NCBI GenBank assembly: GCA_004565275.1
Contig: SDOX01000101.1
Location: 75,860-139,859, forward strand
DNA length: 64,000 nt
From: Nannochloropsis salina CCMP1776
Lineage: Eukaryota > Sar > Eustigmatophyceae > Eustigmatales > Monodopsidaceae
Reading direction: 5' to 3'
Shown here: positions 10,849-21,639 of the stretch, in pieces
How positions within the stretch are numbered: position 1 is the first letter of the stretch
Layout of the letters: each line of letters starts with the position of its first letter
Position numbers and translations under genes: made by a program
Notes under the pieces: generated by a model
Databases searched by the model: none
Told to the model about the DNA's origin: nothing
Seen by the model: only the letters and a program-made list of their open reading frames with translations

Positions 10849-11722
10849 GAGATGGAGGAAGTGCGATGGTATGTCACTTTTTCCTGTGTTATAGATAGTA
10901 TAGATGGTATGATGTGGTGTATCGCAGTCACATGAGTCGGGGATGTCTACAATGCCAACAGGTCTTACAGAGAATGGGAATGCAGATAAACCAGTATGAT
11001 AGCAGCGAATAAATCAATGTCCCCGTCGTCTTATTACCACAATTAATATTTTCCCAAAGGCACTGATCGACGCTAGCACGCTCACATTTCTAGAACAAGG
11101 TTGTGTGACGGGGTGGAGTGAGAATGACGGGGAAGTGTAGCCCCACTAATCGCAACGCTTTACTAAAGGCTGAATTTTTTGTCGCAAAGCACACAATCTG
11201 ACAAGTAAAAAACCCAAAAAATAAGGGATCAGCGTCCCGTGTAGAAGATATCTTTGTAATCATTACATGTATATAAAAATATTTTTAGCGTGAAGATTGT
11301 CTAGGGCGTTTCTCCCTTTCAAATCCTACCACCCAACACCCAGAAATAAACGGCACTCTGAACGATAACGGCTCTCCAATACGTCTCAGCGGCTAGTTGA
11401 GCCTTCCGAATGAGATGCTGTATGAGCAGTCAAACAATGGGGTCGAATAATCGATTACACTTTTTCCAATGAGCGGTGGTGTGACCGAGTCAAGACCGAT
11501 CACACCCCTGCATGGTTCACTTCTACCATAGCATGGACCCATCACACGCCAGCATAGACCGATGATATGTCACCGATTACACCTTGGCATAGACCGATCA
11601 CATGCCACAGCATATAGACCGATCACACCCCAGCATGGATGGGTTACATTAAGGCAAGTATTGATCACATTCCAGCAAGTATCGATTATATTCTCTGATT
11701 CATTGCTGTAGGGAGCTTATAT
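10849..11722. other. Upstream of sulfotransferase; degenerate ~25-bp repeats
   Basis: No gene supported. From about 11470 to 11690 a degenerate motif (roughly AGCATAGACCGATCACACC) recurs about every 25-30 bp, interrupted by indels. The same array is at about 51014-51230. The first part should contain the promoter of the sulfotransferase gene. Confidence 0.6.
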
Positions 11723-11922
11723 TGCTTTACTCTTGCCATTTTGTTGTTGCTGCTGCTGTCAAGACACTCGCATACGTCTTCAAGAGCCATCCAGGGATAT
11801 GATGCAAAGGGACTAACAGGGTGGGCCCTCCTCCAGCTCTAAAATCTGCAGAGACACTAATAGTGAAGACACATACATAGACACATGCACCACGTCCTTC
11901 TCGTCCTCCACCTCTCCCTCCC

Positions 11923-12831
11923 TCATCCACATCCTAAACGGTCACCAACTTTGGCTATGCACTTTTGGTCGCCCCACACATCCGGGTCGCCTAATAATGA
12001 CATCCTCCGTCTTCGCCAGCCCCGCGGCTTCGTGTTCAAGAATGACTCACACTTTCTATGTCGTACCATGCAGTTATAGACAGGAGCGAGTGGGCGGAGG
12101 CTCTTGACCCCTTCCAGCGGGGCCAGGCCCTTATCCGGCGGGCGGCAGAGGTAGTCCAGGCGCTGGGTGTGGGGAAGTACCTCACCGTCGTAGACAAGGT
12201 AGACATTGGAACGCTTCTTTACGTTGTGAAGCACCTGCATCCGCTGGTAAGTTGAGACAGGACCGGGGCTGCATGTGCGTCCTCCCCTTTGCCCCTTCAC
12301 CTGACGATTCGACCCTCTCCTCAAAAATTTCATACATCAGGTGCCCAAGACAGCTTCCTTCAAGGGAAAATTCCGTCCCCAGGAAGCGCTATGGAGGGTG
12401 GTGGATGCGCCTTATCGACGGCGAACAAACGAGGGTCTCGGCCTGTTGCCACGATGGGGTACGCAGAGGGGCGTGACGCGGGAAGAAGTGCTGATAGGCG
12501 GGTGGCACATGGACGTTGGGGCCGCCTTCCTTGGTGAGGTAGGCGGGGAGGAGGAGGATATGGCATCCGCCTCTGTCCACCAGACGCTAAGCATGGAGGA
12601 GACGGCCGGCGTCTTTCCACCTACACGCAGGATGGAGGAGGAGCTTTTCACGGAGGGACATCCCGAGACGATGCGACCCGGATACCTCATCCTCTTCACC
12701 AGGACAATGACGATCTCTTCCACCGAGAGGACACTGCCTCACGGGGCGAGAAGGACGAGGCAAAATGCACAATCCAGGAGCCCCTCCACCTCCCTATCGG
12801 GAACGTTGATCGCGCGCCTGGGCCTGTCCCC
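11923..12831 (-). pseudogene. Unidentified gene region, copy 1 (strand uncertain)
   Basis: Open frames exist on both strands. On the minus strand 11923-12333 contains VYDGEVLPHTQRLDYLCRPP. Of five base changes versus the copy at 51438-51851 within 12170-12240, three are silent in this frame, while all five change the plus-strand protein. An acceptor-like CAG sits just before RMQVLH. The plus-strand frame (12341-12831) has many replacements and few silent changes between copies, so it looks non-coding or decayed. The block is cut at 12831 by the esterase copy, while the other copy continues about 450 bp further. No family was recognised. Confidence 0.35.
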
Positions 12832-12832
12832 T

Positions 12833-13700
12833 TTTGTCTCAAGCGCTCGGCCAAACTCCAAGAGTCTGTTGTGGGTCTGAGGCTGATTATTCAGATTCAG
12901 GGAGGCTGAAGGAAGCAGCCAGATGATCTTACTACAGAACGGCCTAACAGTATTCACGTAATTGACTACATTATCAGCAAATTGCTCCGCGGTAATATTC
13001 AACTTCGCGTCGTGGAGGACAGCGCTCAAGATGCACAAGTCCCTTTGATAAGTTCCCTCTAGGTACTGCCCGAGGGCCTCCTGGGATGTTGTCGCGCCTG
13101 TTGCCGTGGGGAACTCCCGATCGCGCGCGCGAACTCAACGGGTACGTACTCGTATGTCCACGTGCCGTTAGTAGCAACGTCGACCACGGATAATAATGCA
13201 GCATCGCATCCCGCGCAGTCTGTACAGAAGCCTTTGAGGCCAAACACAACAGGGCCCTCCAAAGTTTTGTTCGGCGCAGTCCACACGGTCGCCCGCGGTA
13301 GGCTGTAGTACTCGAGGAGTCCACATCGTTTCCCAGTCTTCACAGTCGTGGGCTGCTGACCATGCATCTCCTTGATTGGCAAGTTCTGTGAGAGACGTTT
13401 CATGGTGGAGTCCCCTGCCAACAGGATATGACGTGGCCGCGGATGGTGCCGGGTCGAGATGCCAATAAAGTCGTGCAGCTTAGACAGCGCATCGCGGCGC
13501 TCTCCGTCCTGCAGCTGCCAAGAGGTGTAGTTTCCAATCCAAATGCCGCGATTGTGGAAAACATGACACTGATCGCTAGCAAATGCTTGTCCGCCTAATA
13601 GAGAGACGGCATCGCGGGGAGCAGCTTGCCAGACTACCAAAGAAAGTACGGCAATGAGTATTGTGATGAAGCAAAGCTGCGACTGAGGCGGCTTTACCAT
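12833..13700 (-). pseudogene. PC-esterase/TBL-like gene, broken copy
   Basis: Same Met (13700), anchor and GDST block as the gene at 751-1785. A two-base expansion of a CG run near 13122-13131 shifts the frame after VPVEFAR. The 3' end is lost at 12832, so the region with the catalytic DxxH motif is missing and the frame runs into block B sequence. The product could not be an active esterase. Very high identity to the intact copy implies a recent duplication. Confidence 0.85.
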
Positions 13701-14122
13701 CTTGGTGTTGACCAGGGTGTAACTCCCGAGGTTTGACACCGCCCGAGACCCTACACATATGAAATATAAAAACATGATGCACAAGCTGTAAGACGGAGGG
13801 GATTATAACATGCAGCATCACATATTTCACCATTTTGGTAGTGGATCGATAAGATGGAGATTGCGCAAAAATCGTCTCAACTACGCATGCCATCCTCGAG
13901 CCAGGGGAGTCATCTCATCTAGGGGTTAACAATGAGGGACACCAATCATTGCTGAAATTCCACTCATGAATGACGCTTGAGTATTTTCAAACACTCAATG
14001 AACAGGGACTGAGAGGCATGGCCGGGGCCCATGGAGCGAAAGACCTTAGTCCAACGTGTAGTACTAGATAGTAACCGCTGCTTCAAGGCTTGATCTGAGC
14101 GTCTAAGCGCCTTTTTTCTTCG

Positions 14123-14926
14123 TTATTTGATGAAAAAACTTCCTTGCAGCTTGGCTTTCCTTTCATATCTGCTCTTTATCCTACTGTGTGTGCACAGATC
14201 TTCTCCCCGTTGTGAGCAAGACACAGTATTCCACTCGATCACTTTTTCGCCAAAAAACCTAACCATCGTAGTAACTCTAGTCTCGCCGAGCTTCTCGGCG
14301 ACGCATACTACAAATGGTAGGAACGACTCGTTCATGCAAGTGATGTGAACATTAAGGTCTCCCCCGTTGCCGCGACCACTCAAGCACCTGACCTCGTACA
14401 CTTTGCGTCGCGTGTGAAGAAGGCCAAGCATGGGTCGAGGTAGACGATTGAATTCGATATGCCGATGGAATTTATTGATCAAGTGAGTCAGTAGCATAGG
14501 TTCATCGATTTCCATATCAAATCGATGCTTATTTTTCCTAGCTAGCTCCTCAGCTGCTTCGCAAGTTTCTCGTAGGTCACCATTTTCGTCGAAATGAAGG
14601 TTGCTGAATTCAGACATCAACGATGCTTTTTGTGTCTCTCCTCTTAATTCGTATTTATCTGTAAGCGCTTGAAAAGCACCAGACCCATCCTTGTTTGAAC
14701 GTAATTTCTCGATAAGATTCGCTGCCGCTCCCTTCAAGTACTTCTTGAGAGTGAAGTAACCCTTGACATTCTTTTCATCATAAGATTTTACCTCGTCCCC
14801 AGAAATCGGTAACTTGGTTAATCCAACAATGATATCTGCCATTTCTGGGTCCTTTGCCCCTATGAAGCTTTCAATATCTCTTTTCCAATTATCCCAGTCT
14901 TCCAATCTTCCACTGAAGATTGCCAT
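14123..14926 (-). pseudogene. Copia gag N-terminal fragment, copy 2
   Basis: Duplicate of the fragment at 2301-3011. It retains the gag N-terminal half and then leaves copia similarity; a few base changes extend the chance frame. The leader lies at 14927-15150. Directly right is a short minus-strand LTR remnant (15193-15234) with the primer-binding end deleted. Confidence 0.8.
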
Positions 14927-15234
14927 CCGATAATCGTCTGTCTGCTATGACTTTAAAGTTATAATCCTGGCCAGCCCAATATTCAGCCTCCAGATCCAAT
15001 TAATTCCTGTCTTTAATCTAGCAAATCCAATTACCAATTTAAACAGTCCTGAATCTCTGCAAATCCAATTGCACCAGAGAGATTCAATTTAATCCAGACC
15101 TCTATCTCTACAAATCCAATTGCACTGGACATAGGTCGTCGATCAGTGTCTTTTCAGATTTCTTATTCAACTCAAAAGGTAAGGTCAATTAGAGCGAATA
15201 AACAAACCAAAAACGCCACAGGTAACCCAATACC

Positions 15235-15610
15235 TGACGCGAATATAAGGATGACATGATGATGCTAAGGGAGCATGAGATCAGCGATAGGAGGGTAAGC
15301 GAGCCGTGTTACAGGGTTGCTCCTATGTCCTTTATGGATCCGACAGTCTGTCTCACGATGTGCTGATCGCTTCTGTATCATGTCATGGTTTACGTCCACC
15401 TAATCATTTGTGTGTGTTATTGTTATACGACAAGAGGACTGGCGTCGACCAGTGTCTTTGGTTGTCTTTGGTTGTCGATCGTATTGGTTATCTTAGTACG
15501 AGATTCTTGGGTGAATCATTGGTCTCCATTCTCAGGGAGAATAGTGGTCGTACTGAAGAATTAATTGGGTATTGGGTTTCCGTGACGTTTTGGTTTGTTT
15601 ATTCGCATCA
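15235..15610 (+). repeat. Element B 5' LTR
   Basis: 376 bp, TG...CA ends. The internal region begins GGTTTTTGGGCCC, which in other copies reads GGTTGTGGGCCC or GATTATGGGCCC; a primer-binding site probably lies here but was not matched to a specific tRNA. Confidence 0.85.
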
Positions 15611-15868
15611 GGTTTTTGGGCCCTAGTCGACCAAACCTTTGAACTGGATAAATAGCTGATTATTCAAGACACTGATCGACGGTCTATTTTGGTGCAATTG
15701 GATTTGCAGAAATAGAGGTCTGGACGCATTTGAATCTCTCTGGTGCAATTGGATTTGCAGAGATTCAGGACTGCTTTAATTGGTAATTGGATTTACTAGA
15801 TTAAAGACAGCATTTGATTTGATCTGGAGGCTGAATATTGAGCTGGCCAGGATCACAAACTCAAAGTC

Positions 15869-18800
15869 ATGAGTGATATGGATGACTATAGGATGGCAAT
15901 CTTCAGTGGAAGATTGGAGGATTGGGACGCGTGGAAACGCGATATCGAAAGCTTCATTGGTGCTAAGGACCCAGAGATGGCAGATATCATTGTTGGATTA
16001 ACCAAGTCACCGATTTCTGGGGACGAGGTAAAATCTTATGATGAGAAGAATGCGAAGAGCTACTTCATTCTCAAGAAGTACTTGAAGGGAGCAGCCGCTA
16101 GTTTGATCGAAAAACTTCGTCAAGATAAAAATGGGGCTGGTGCATTCCGAGCACTCAGAGACAAGTACGAGTTAAGGGGAGAAACTCAAAAGGCATTACT
16201 TATGTCTGAATTCAGTCACCTCAATTTCAATGAGAATGGTGATCCGGGGGAAACTTTCGAAGCAGCTGAGGAGCTAGCGAGGAAGATGAAGAGTCGTTTT
16301 AATATGGAAATCAAAGATTCCATACTTCTTACTCACCTAATCAACAAAATTCCATCGGCATATGGAATGGTGAAAGTGAGTCTGGAGACACAAGATTTGA
16401 TGTCTTATTCAAATCTGAAGTCAAAAATGATAAATCATTTTGTGACAAACATTGCTAATAAGGTCAAAAATGACCAATGCTTAGCAGTGAGCTTCAATGG
16501 ATACTGCAATTGGTGCGGTAAATACGGGCATAAGGAAATCGAATGCCTCGTAAAGAAGAATGGTGGAGGCCGAGCGGGACCTCCTCATAATGGAAACAAA
16601 TTGGGCCGGTATGAGCGTGTACCTGGCAACCCCTACAATGGCCCTGGCAAAGGCGGGCGCATTAGTTACGGACGGGGAAAGGGAGGCCGTGGAGGCCGTA
16701 ATGGACGTGGACGTGGGAAAGGATTGCACGGCGGCAATGGTTGCCGATACTGTGGAATTGCAGACCACTGGGGCAATGAATGCCCGAAATCCAACCCCAA
16801 ATCCAACCCAAAAGAACATTCCTACACTTGCCTGCTAGCTAACAAAAGGACGGATACAAGCATAAGGCAGATGAAATCGACCCCTGTTATGGTTGATAGC
16901 GGAGCTACGTCCCATATGAAGAGAGATACTACAGAATTGATTAATGTCAGGCGACATTATGGTCACGTATATGTAGCAAATGGAGATAAGCTAGAAGTAT
17001 GTTACATCGGAGACTGGCTCCTGGATGTAGAGCACAGTGATGGTACTATTAAAGGCGTTATGTTTTAGGATGTAATTGTCGTACCCAATCTGAGTCGCGA
17101 TTTATCATCTATGGCTAAAATAGATAAGGCTGGTGGAAGAATTATTATCCGTGAAGGAAAGGGTACGATTCAAAACGGTGACACATGCTTGCCGATGAGA
17201 AAAGTAGATAACATGTATTTGTTAGACTACTATGGTAAAAAATGTGAGGAGGCTAATGTAGTCACCCGAATTATGGCACCAGAGGTTCGGACACATGAAC
17301 TATGAGTACTTGAGGCAGATGGGTGAAATTGATGAAATCGGAGTGCCAAAAGGAATTAGGAAACCCGGCATCTGCGCAACGTGTGAGCGTGCGAAACACA
17401 CTAAAAAGAGTTTCGGGACCAAATCTAGGGAGAGGGCACAAGAGCCTCTCGAACTAGTTCACACTGATGTACTTGGACCTGTAGAAGTACAATCACTTGG
17501 AGGCGCACGATATGCGATTGGATTTACGGATGATTACACCCGATGGAGGGTGGTATATCCAATGAAATACAAGTCGGAGTCCTGAAATTGCTTGAGGAGA
17601 TACATTCAAGAAATGAAGGTATTACTCCATGATCATAAAGTGAAGACTTTGATTGGATTGAGATCTGATAATGGTGGGGAATATACCGGCGTAGATTTCA
17701 AGACTTTCTGCAAGAATCATGGGATTAGACAGGATTTTGGTATACCATATGGACCGCAGGATAATGGCGTTGCCGAAAAGTCATGGCATGTATTATCAAA
17801 CATGGCTCGAAGTCTTCGTATACAGGCTGGATTGGGGAAACGTTTCTGGGCTGAAGCCCTCAACACTGCTGCCTATATTTTAAACCGATCCAGGACTTCC
17901 GCATTGGGACCAGGGGAAACGCCCTACTACAAGATGTTTGGAAAACACGCGAATATGAAGTATTTCAGAGTTTTTGGATGCAAAGCGTTCGTCCATGATA
18001 CATCTACTGGAAGAGGAAAATTTGATGATCGTGCTGTTGAAGGAATCCTGATTGGCTATGATGACATAGGGAACAATCCTAAATGTTATCGAATTTATAT
18101 GCCTTCTATTGGAAAATACATCAGATCTGGTCATGTAACGTTTGATGAAGAGACATTCCCGGCGAGTATAAGGCAATCTAACTATAGAGTTGAAACTTAT
18201 CATAATGAGGAAGAAGATGATAAGGATTCTATCAAGACAGTGGGGGCTCATCAGAAGGATGACCAACGACCTGCTGAAGATGATGGTAACATCGAAGATG
18301 ATTTACATCAAGATGAACTACCCGATGATCGTGATGTCGATCATGTCAGGGAGGATCCGTCGCAAGTGGGGGCGACAGGATGGAAAGATACAGATAATAT
18401 TGTTCGGAACATGAATAATATGGGACGCACACGGAGCAAGACTAAGGCTCGTGAACATCATCGGATAGATGATGGGTTTGCAATTATGGGAGGTGATTTC
18501 GCTTTCACTGCAGCCTCAGAAATAATGAATGTGAGCTGTCGCCACGAGGAGGATCAAGCTCACGTGCGAGCTGAAAGGGGAAATGCAAAGGATGCAGAGT
18601 ACCAGGCCCATATGAGAAATGGTACCTGGGAATTAACCCCCTTACCGAAGGGAGATCAGTGCATCTCGAGTCGCTGGGTGGAAACTGATAAGCGAGATCA
18701 GAATGGTGTTATTGTGAGGAGAAAGGCAAGATTTATTGCCAGTGGTTATAGTCAAGAGTATGGCTATGACTACCTTCATACTTATGCACCTGTTGCATCG

Positions 18801-20070
18801 ATGACAACTATTCGTTTGATATTAGCTTTGACGTGTATTCTGGACTTGGAGCTGGATAACATGGATGTTGAAACAGCTTATTTTCAATCAGAACTTGAGG
18901 AAAAGGTATATGTCAGACAGCCACTTGGATATGAGCATTATGGACCGAGTGGAGAGGAGCTAGTTTGTCGATTACGTAAGTCGCTGTACGGACTTAAATA
19001 ATCTGGACGTAATTGGCACAAGAAGATTGATGGATGGTTCCGAGGGTATGGATTCCACCCTTCTTCTGCGGATCCATGCTTATACACGAAGTTTGGATCT
19101 AGTGGTGAAATATTGGTTATCGTCTTATATGTGGATGACTTAATTATTGCTAGTAATTCTAGAGAAATGGTAGATAAATTCAAGCAAGCTATTTCAAAAG
19201 AATTTAGCATGAAAGACTTGAAGGAGCTTGACTGGATTCTTGGAATGGCAATCAAACGTGATCGAGAAAAGAGAGTTATGGAAATCTCTCAAACGGCTTA
19301 TATTGATATGGTACTCAATTAGTTTGGAATGACTGATTGTAAACCAGTATTACCACCGATGGAAGGAACACTGACGAAAACGAGTGACAAGGAAATCAAG
19401 CCAGATAGTGAATACATGAAGCTAGTGGGTAGCTTATTGTATGCAGCACTAGTCACGCGCCAGAAATTGCATTTGCGGTGCAATCGTTGGGGAAACACTT
19501 GCAAGGACCCAATGAAGAACATTGGATTGCTGCAAAGCGTGTATTGAGGTACCTGAAGGGTAGTCGTGAGGTCGGACTCAAATACACAGGTAATTCTGCA
19601 GGATCGTTTACCCTGGTAGGATATGCAGACACGGATTACGCTGGTGATAAAGATAACAGACGTTCAACGTCTGGTTATGCGTTTACATTAAGTCATGGAG
19701 CAATTGTCAATATGATTGATTGGAGAGCCAAGCAACAAGAGGTGGTGGCTCTGTCGTCTGCTGAATCGGAGCTAATATCTGCTTGTTCGGCGACACAAAT
19801 GGCAATCTATATCCGTCAAGTACTTATGGACCTCGGATTAAAGCAAGATGAGCCTACTCTTGCTTTGCGATGAGCAATAATCCGATTACACATAAGAGGA
19901 CAAAACACATCGATGTTCGATACCATTTTGTGCGTGAGAAAGTTGAGAGTAAGGAAGTGGAACTGGTATACATTCCTACTCAGCATCAACTTGCGGATAT
20001 TTTGACAAAACCTTTATCTAATATTCGATTAGCGATGATACGTGATCGAATGATGGGTTGTGAGTCTTAA
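15869..20070 (+). pseudogene. Element B gag-pol polyprotein, multiple stops
   Basis: Domains in order: gag (from 15869), two zinc knuckles (CNWCGKYGHKEIEC, CRYCGIADHWGNEC), protease (VDSGATSHM near 16900), integrase zinc region and core (HTDVLGPV, DNGGEYTG, PQDNGVAEKSWH; 17290-17900), RT (YAPVASMTTIRL at 18780, YVDDLIIAS at 19130) and RNase H (DWRAKQQEVVALSSAESEL at 19720). Breaks: TAG at 17066 after the protease, a deletion near 17263, TGA at 17583, TAA at 18999, TAG near 19319, a frameshift near 19460, and loss of part of RNase H near 19860. The domain order PR-INT-RT-RH is diagnostic of Ty1/copia. It cannot encode an active polyprotein. Confidence 0.92.
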
Positions 20071-20194
20071 TTGGGATCTGGAGACAGCTTTGGGATAAGC
20101 TGTAGATATGCTGTGGATGAGACATAAAATCTTATCTTAGGTGTGCGAGTTATGGGATTAACTGCTGTGAATCATATTTAATGATTAGGAGTAC

Positions 20195-20203
20195 GAGTGG
20201 GGG
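20195..20203 (+). promoter_or_regulatory. Polypurine tract
   Basis: GAGTGGGGG lies immediately upstream of the 3' LTR TGACGCG end, as expected for the plus-strand primer of an LTR element. The same tract precedes the LTRs at 57954 and 63457. Confidence 0.75.
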
Positions 20204-20592
20204 TGACGCGAATATAAGGATGACATGATGATGCTAAGGGAGCATGAGATCAGCGATAGGAGGTTAAGCGAGCCATCTTACAGTGTTGCACCTATATCCT
20301 TTATGGATCCAACAGTCTGTATTGCGATGTCCTGATCGCTACTGTGTCATGTCATGGTTTGCGTCCACCTCATCATTTGTATGTTATATTATTGTACGAC
20401 AACAGGACTGGCGTCGACCAGTGTCTTTGGTTATCGATCGTATTGGTTATCTTAGTGCGAGATTCTTGGGTGAATCGTTGGTCTACATTCTCAGGGAGAA
20501 TAGTGGTCGTACTGAAGAACTAATTAGGTATTGGGTTACCTGTGGTATTAGTATGTTAGGGTTAGGGTTAGGGTTAGGGTTTATTCGCATCA
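20204..20592 (+). repeat. Element B 3' LTR with telomere-repeat insert
   Basis: Same ends as the 5' LTR. Just before the terminal TTATTCGCATCA it contains an insert of about 25 bp of TTAGGG units (20555-20582) that is absent from every other LTR in the window. Confidence 0.88.
20555..20582 (+). repeat. Interstitial telomere-type repeat in LTR
   Basis: Four perfect TTAGGG units inserted near the LTR 3' end. The flanking LTR sequence on both sides is otherwise intact apart from a few lost bases. Confidence 0.92.
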
Positions 20593-21639
20593 TAATAAAA
20601 CAATTTGACCGCAAAGAAAGAGGGTTATGGAATGATGTGGGGTAATCAGGAAGACAGTTGAAACAAGGATGGCAAAGTATAAAGGGTACCTTAAGAACGG
20701 TAGTCTTGTAAGGCATTTTCAAAAACATCGTGAAGCGGGGAGATGGAGCAGGGAATGAGACGAAGTAGCTTGCTTTTTGTTCCTCGATTTCATCATCATT
20801 TAACGCACTATCACGTTGAGGTTGGTTGCCGTGCTTGCGTACCCAAGACAAAGCTACTCAGGGCTATTTTTATGCGCGCTCTCTTCACATACCTCACGTA
20901 GGTCCCTCGATGATTTCCAGGATAGGATTCACTTGGATTTAGCAACCTGCGGCGACAATATTGATTTGCCCGTCTGAGGCCACCGAGGCCCTAGTGGGCG
21001 CAGGCTACCTGCTGCTACGCCCTTTGTAAGGACGAAAAGATACAAGGTTGATCCGCGCGTAACTTTTTCTGTCAACAATCTTGCATCTGCCGAAAGAGAA
21101 GGCATCTCAGCTCTTGTAACGCACGGGGAGTCAAGTAATACATTGAAAAGTATACATCGTCCTGCTAGTAGGTGACCCGGATGTAGGGTTGGGCACTCGC
21201 GGCGACGAACAAAGAAATTATTCTCTCAAGAGGTCTGAAATATGATACCATTCTAGAAAAAATTGCTACACGATGCCTTCCATAAGATTGGTATGCACGC
21301 ACTCATTAGACCTTGGCCTTCGACTTTACTTCGCGTTCATTACTTCTTTTTGTCGCATGCCATTCTACATTGTGGGGGTCGCATGGATTAGCGGACAAAG
21401 CAGAGGGATCCCACCCGATCTTCCACATTTCCTCTCATAGACGCAACAGTGATGGCGAGCGAGGGCATGACCACACATAATCAAGGCAGATGGGACCGGT
21501 AAGTGATCCGGTCACACATTCTTCGACGGAGCAAGAATTCCTCTCACGCTTTTCTGTAGGTTATGGCCTGCGCCATAACCCACTTTACCTACGGAGTACT
21601 CACGTTGCCTCGCATAACATACATTTGCCATGTTCGTGA
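20593..21639. other. Intergenic, no supported gene
   Basis: No coding exon was recognised between element B and the aminotransferase. A perfect 9-bp hairpin (GGTTATGGC, 4-base loop, GCCATAACC) is at 21559-21580. An unseen first exon and the promoter of the aminotransferase gene probably lie in the right part. Confidence 0.4.

Larger units (their letters stand above)
6450..12831. repeat. Segmental duplication B, copy 1
   Basis: Contains, left to right: 5' exons of the CC2D1-like gene (minus), a 32-bp minisatellite, a sulfotransferase gene (minus) and an unidentified gene region. Matches 41149-43782 over its left 2.6 kb and 46919-52349 over 7396-12831. The left edge abuts copia element A, the right edge abuts the broken esterase copy of block A. 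Confidence 0.9.
12832..15153. repeat. Segmental duplication A, copy 2
   Basis: Direct repeat of 919-3238 with very few differences. It starts inside the esterase gene, so the left flank is replaced by block B sequence. Confidence 0.9.
15235..20592 (+). mobile_element. Ty1/copia element B, full length but decayed
   Basis: The only copy with both LTRs in the expected order: LTR, leader, gag, protease, integrase, RT, RNase H, polypurine tract, LTR. The LTRs begin TGACGCGAAT and end TTCGCATCA. The two LTRs differ at several sites, so insertion is not recent. No target-site duplication is visible: the left flank (ATACC) is another LTR remnant and the right flank (TAATA) is unrelated, so the edges were rearranged or one flank was lost. 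Confidence 0.9.

Noticed and set aside
12739-13038. Separate 99-codon gene
   Set aside because: It is the frameshifted 3' part of the duplicated esterase fused by chance to block B sequence.
20283-20645. Frame with LGLGLGLG, also at 25202-25567 and 41816-42070
   Set aside because: The repeat is translated telomere-type DNA inside an LTR, pseudogene or intron, not a protein feature.
21559-21580. Hairpin as terminator or tRNA-like structure
   Set aside because: A single 9-bp stem with no tRNA arms and no evidence of transcript ends; eukaryotic context gives no reason to call a terminator.
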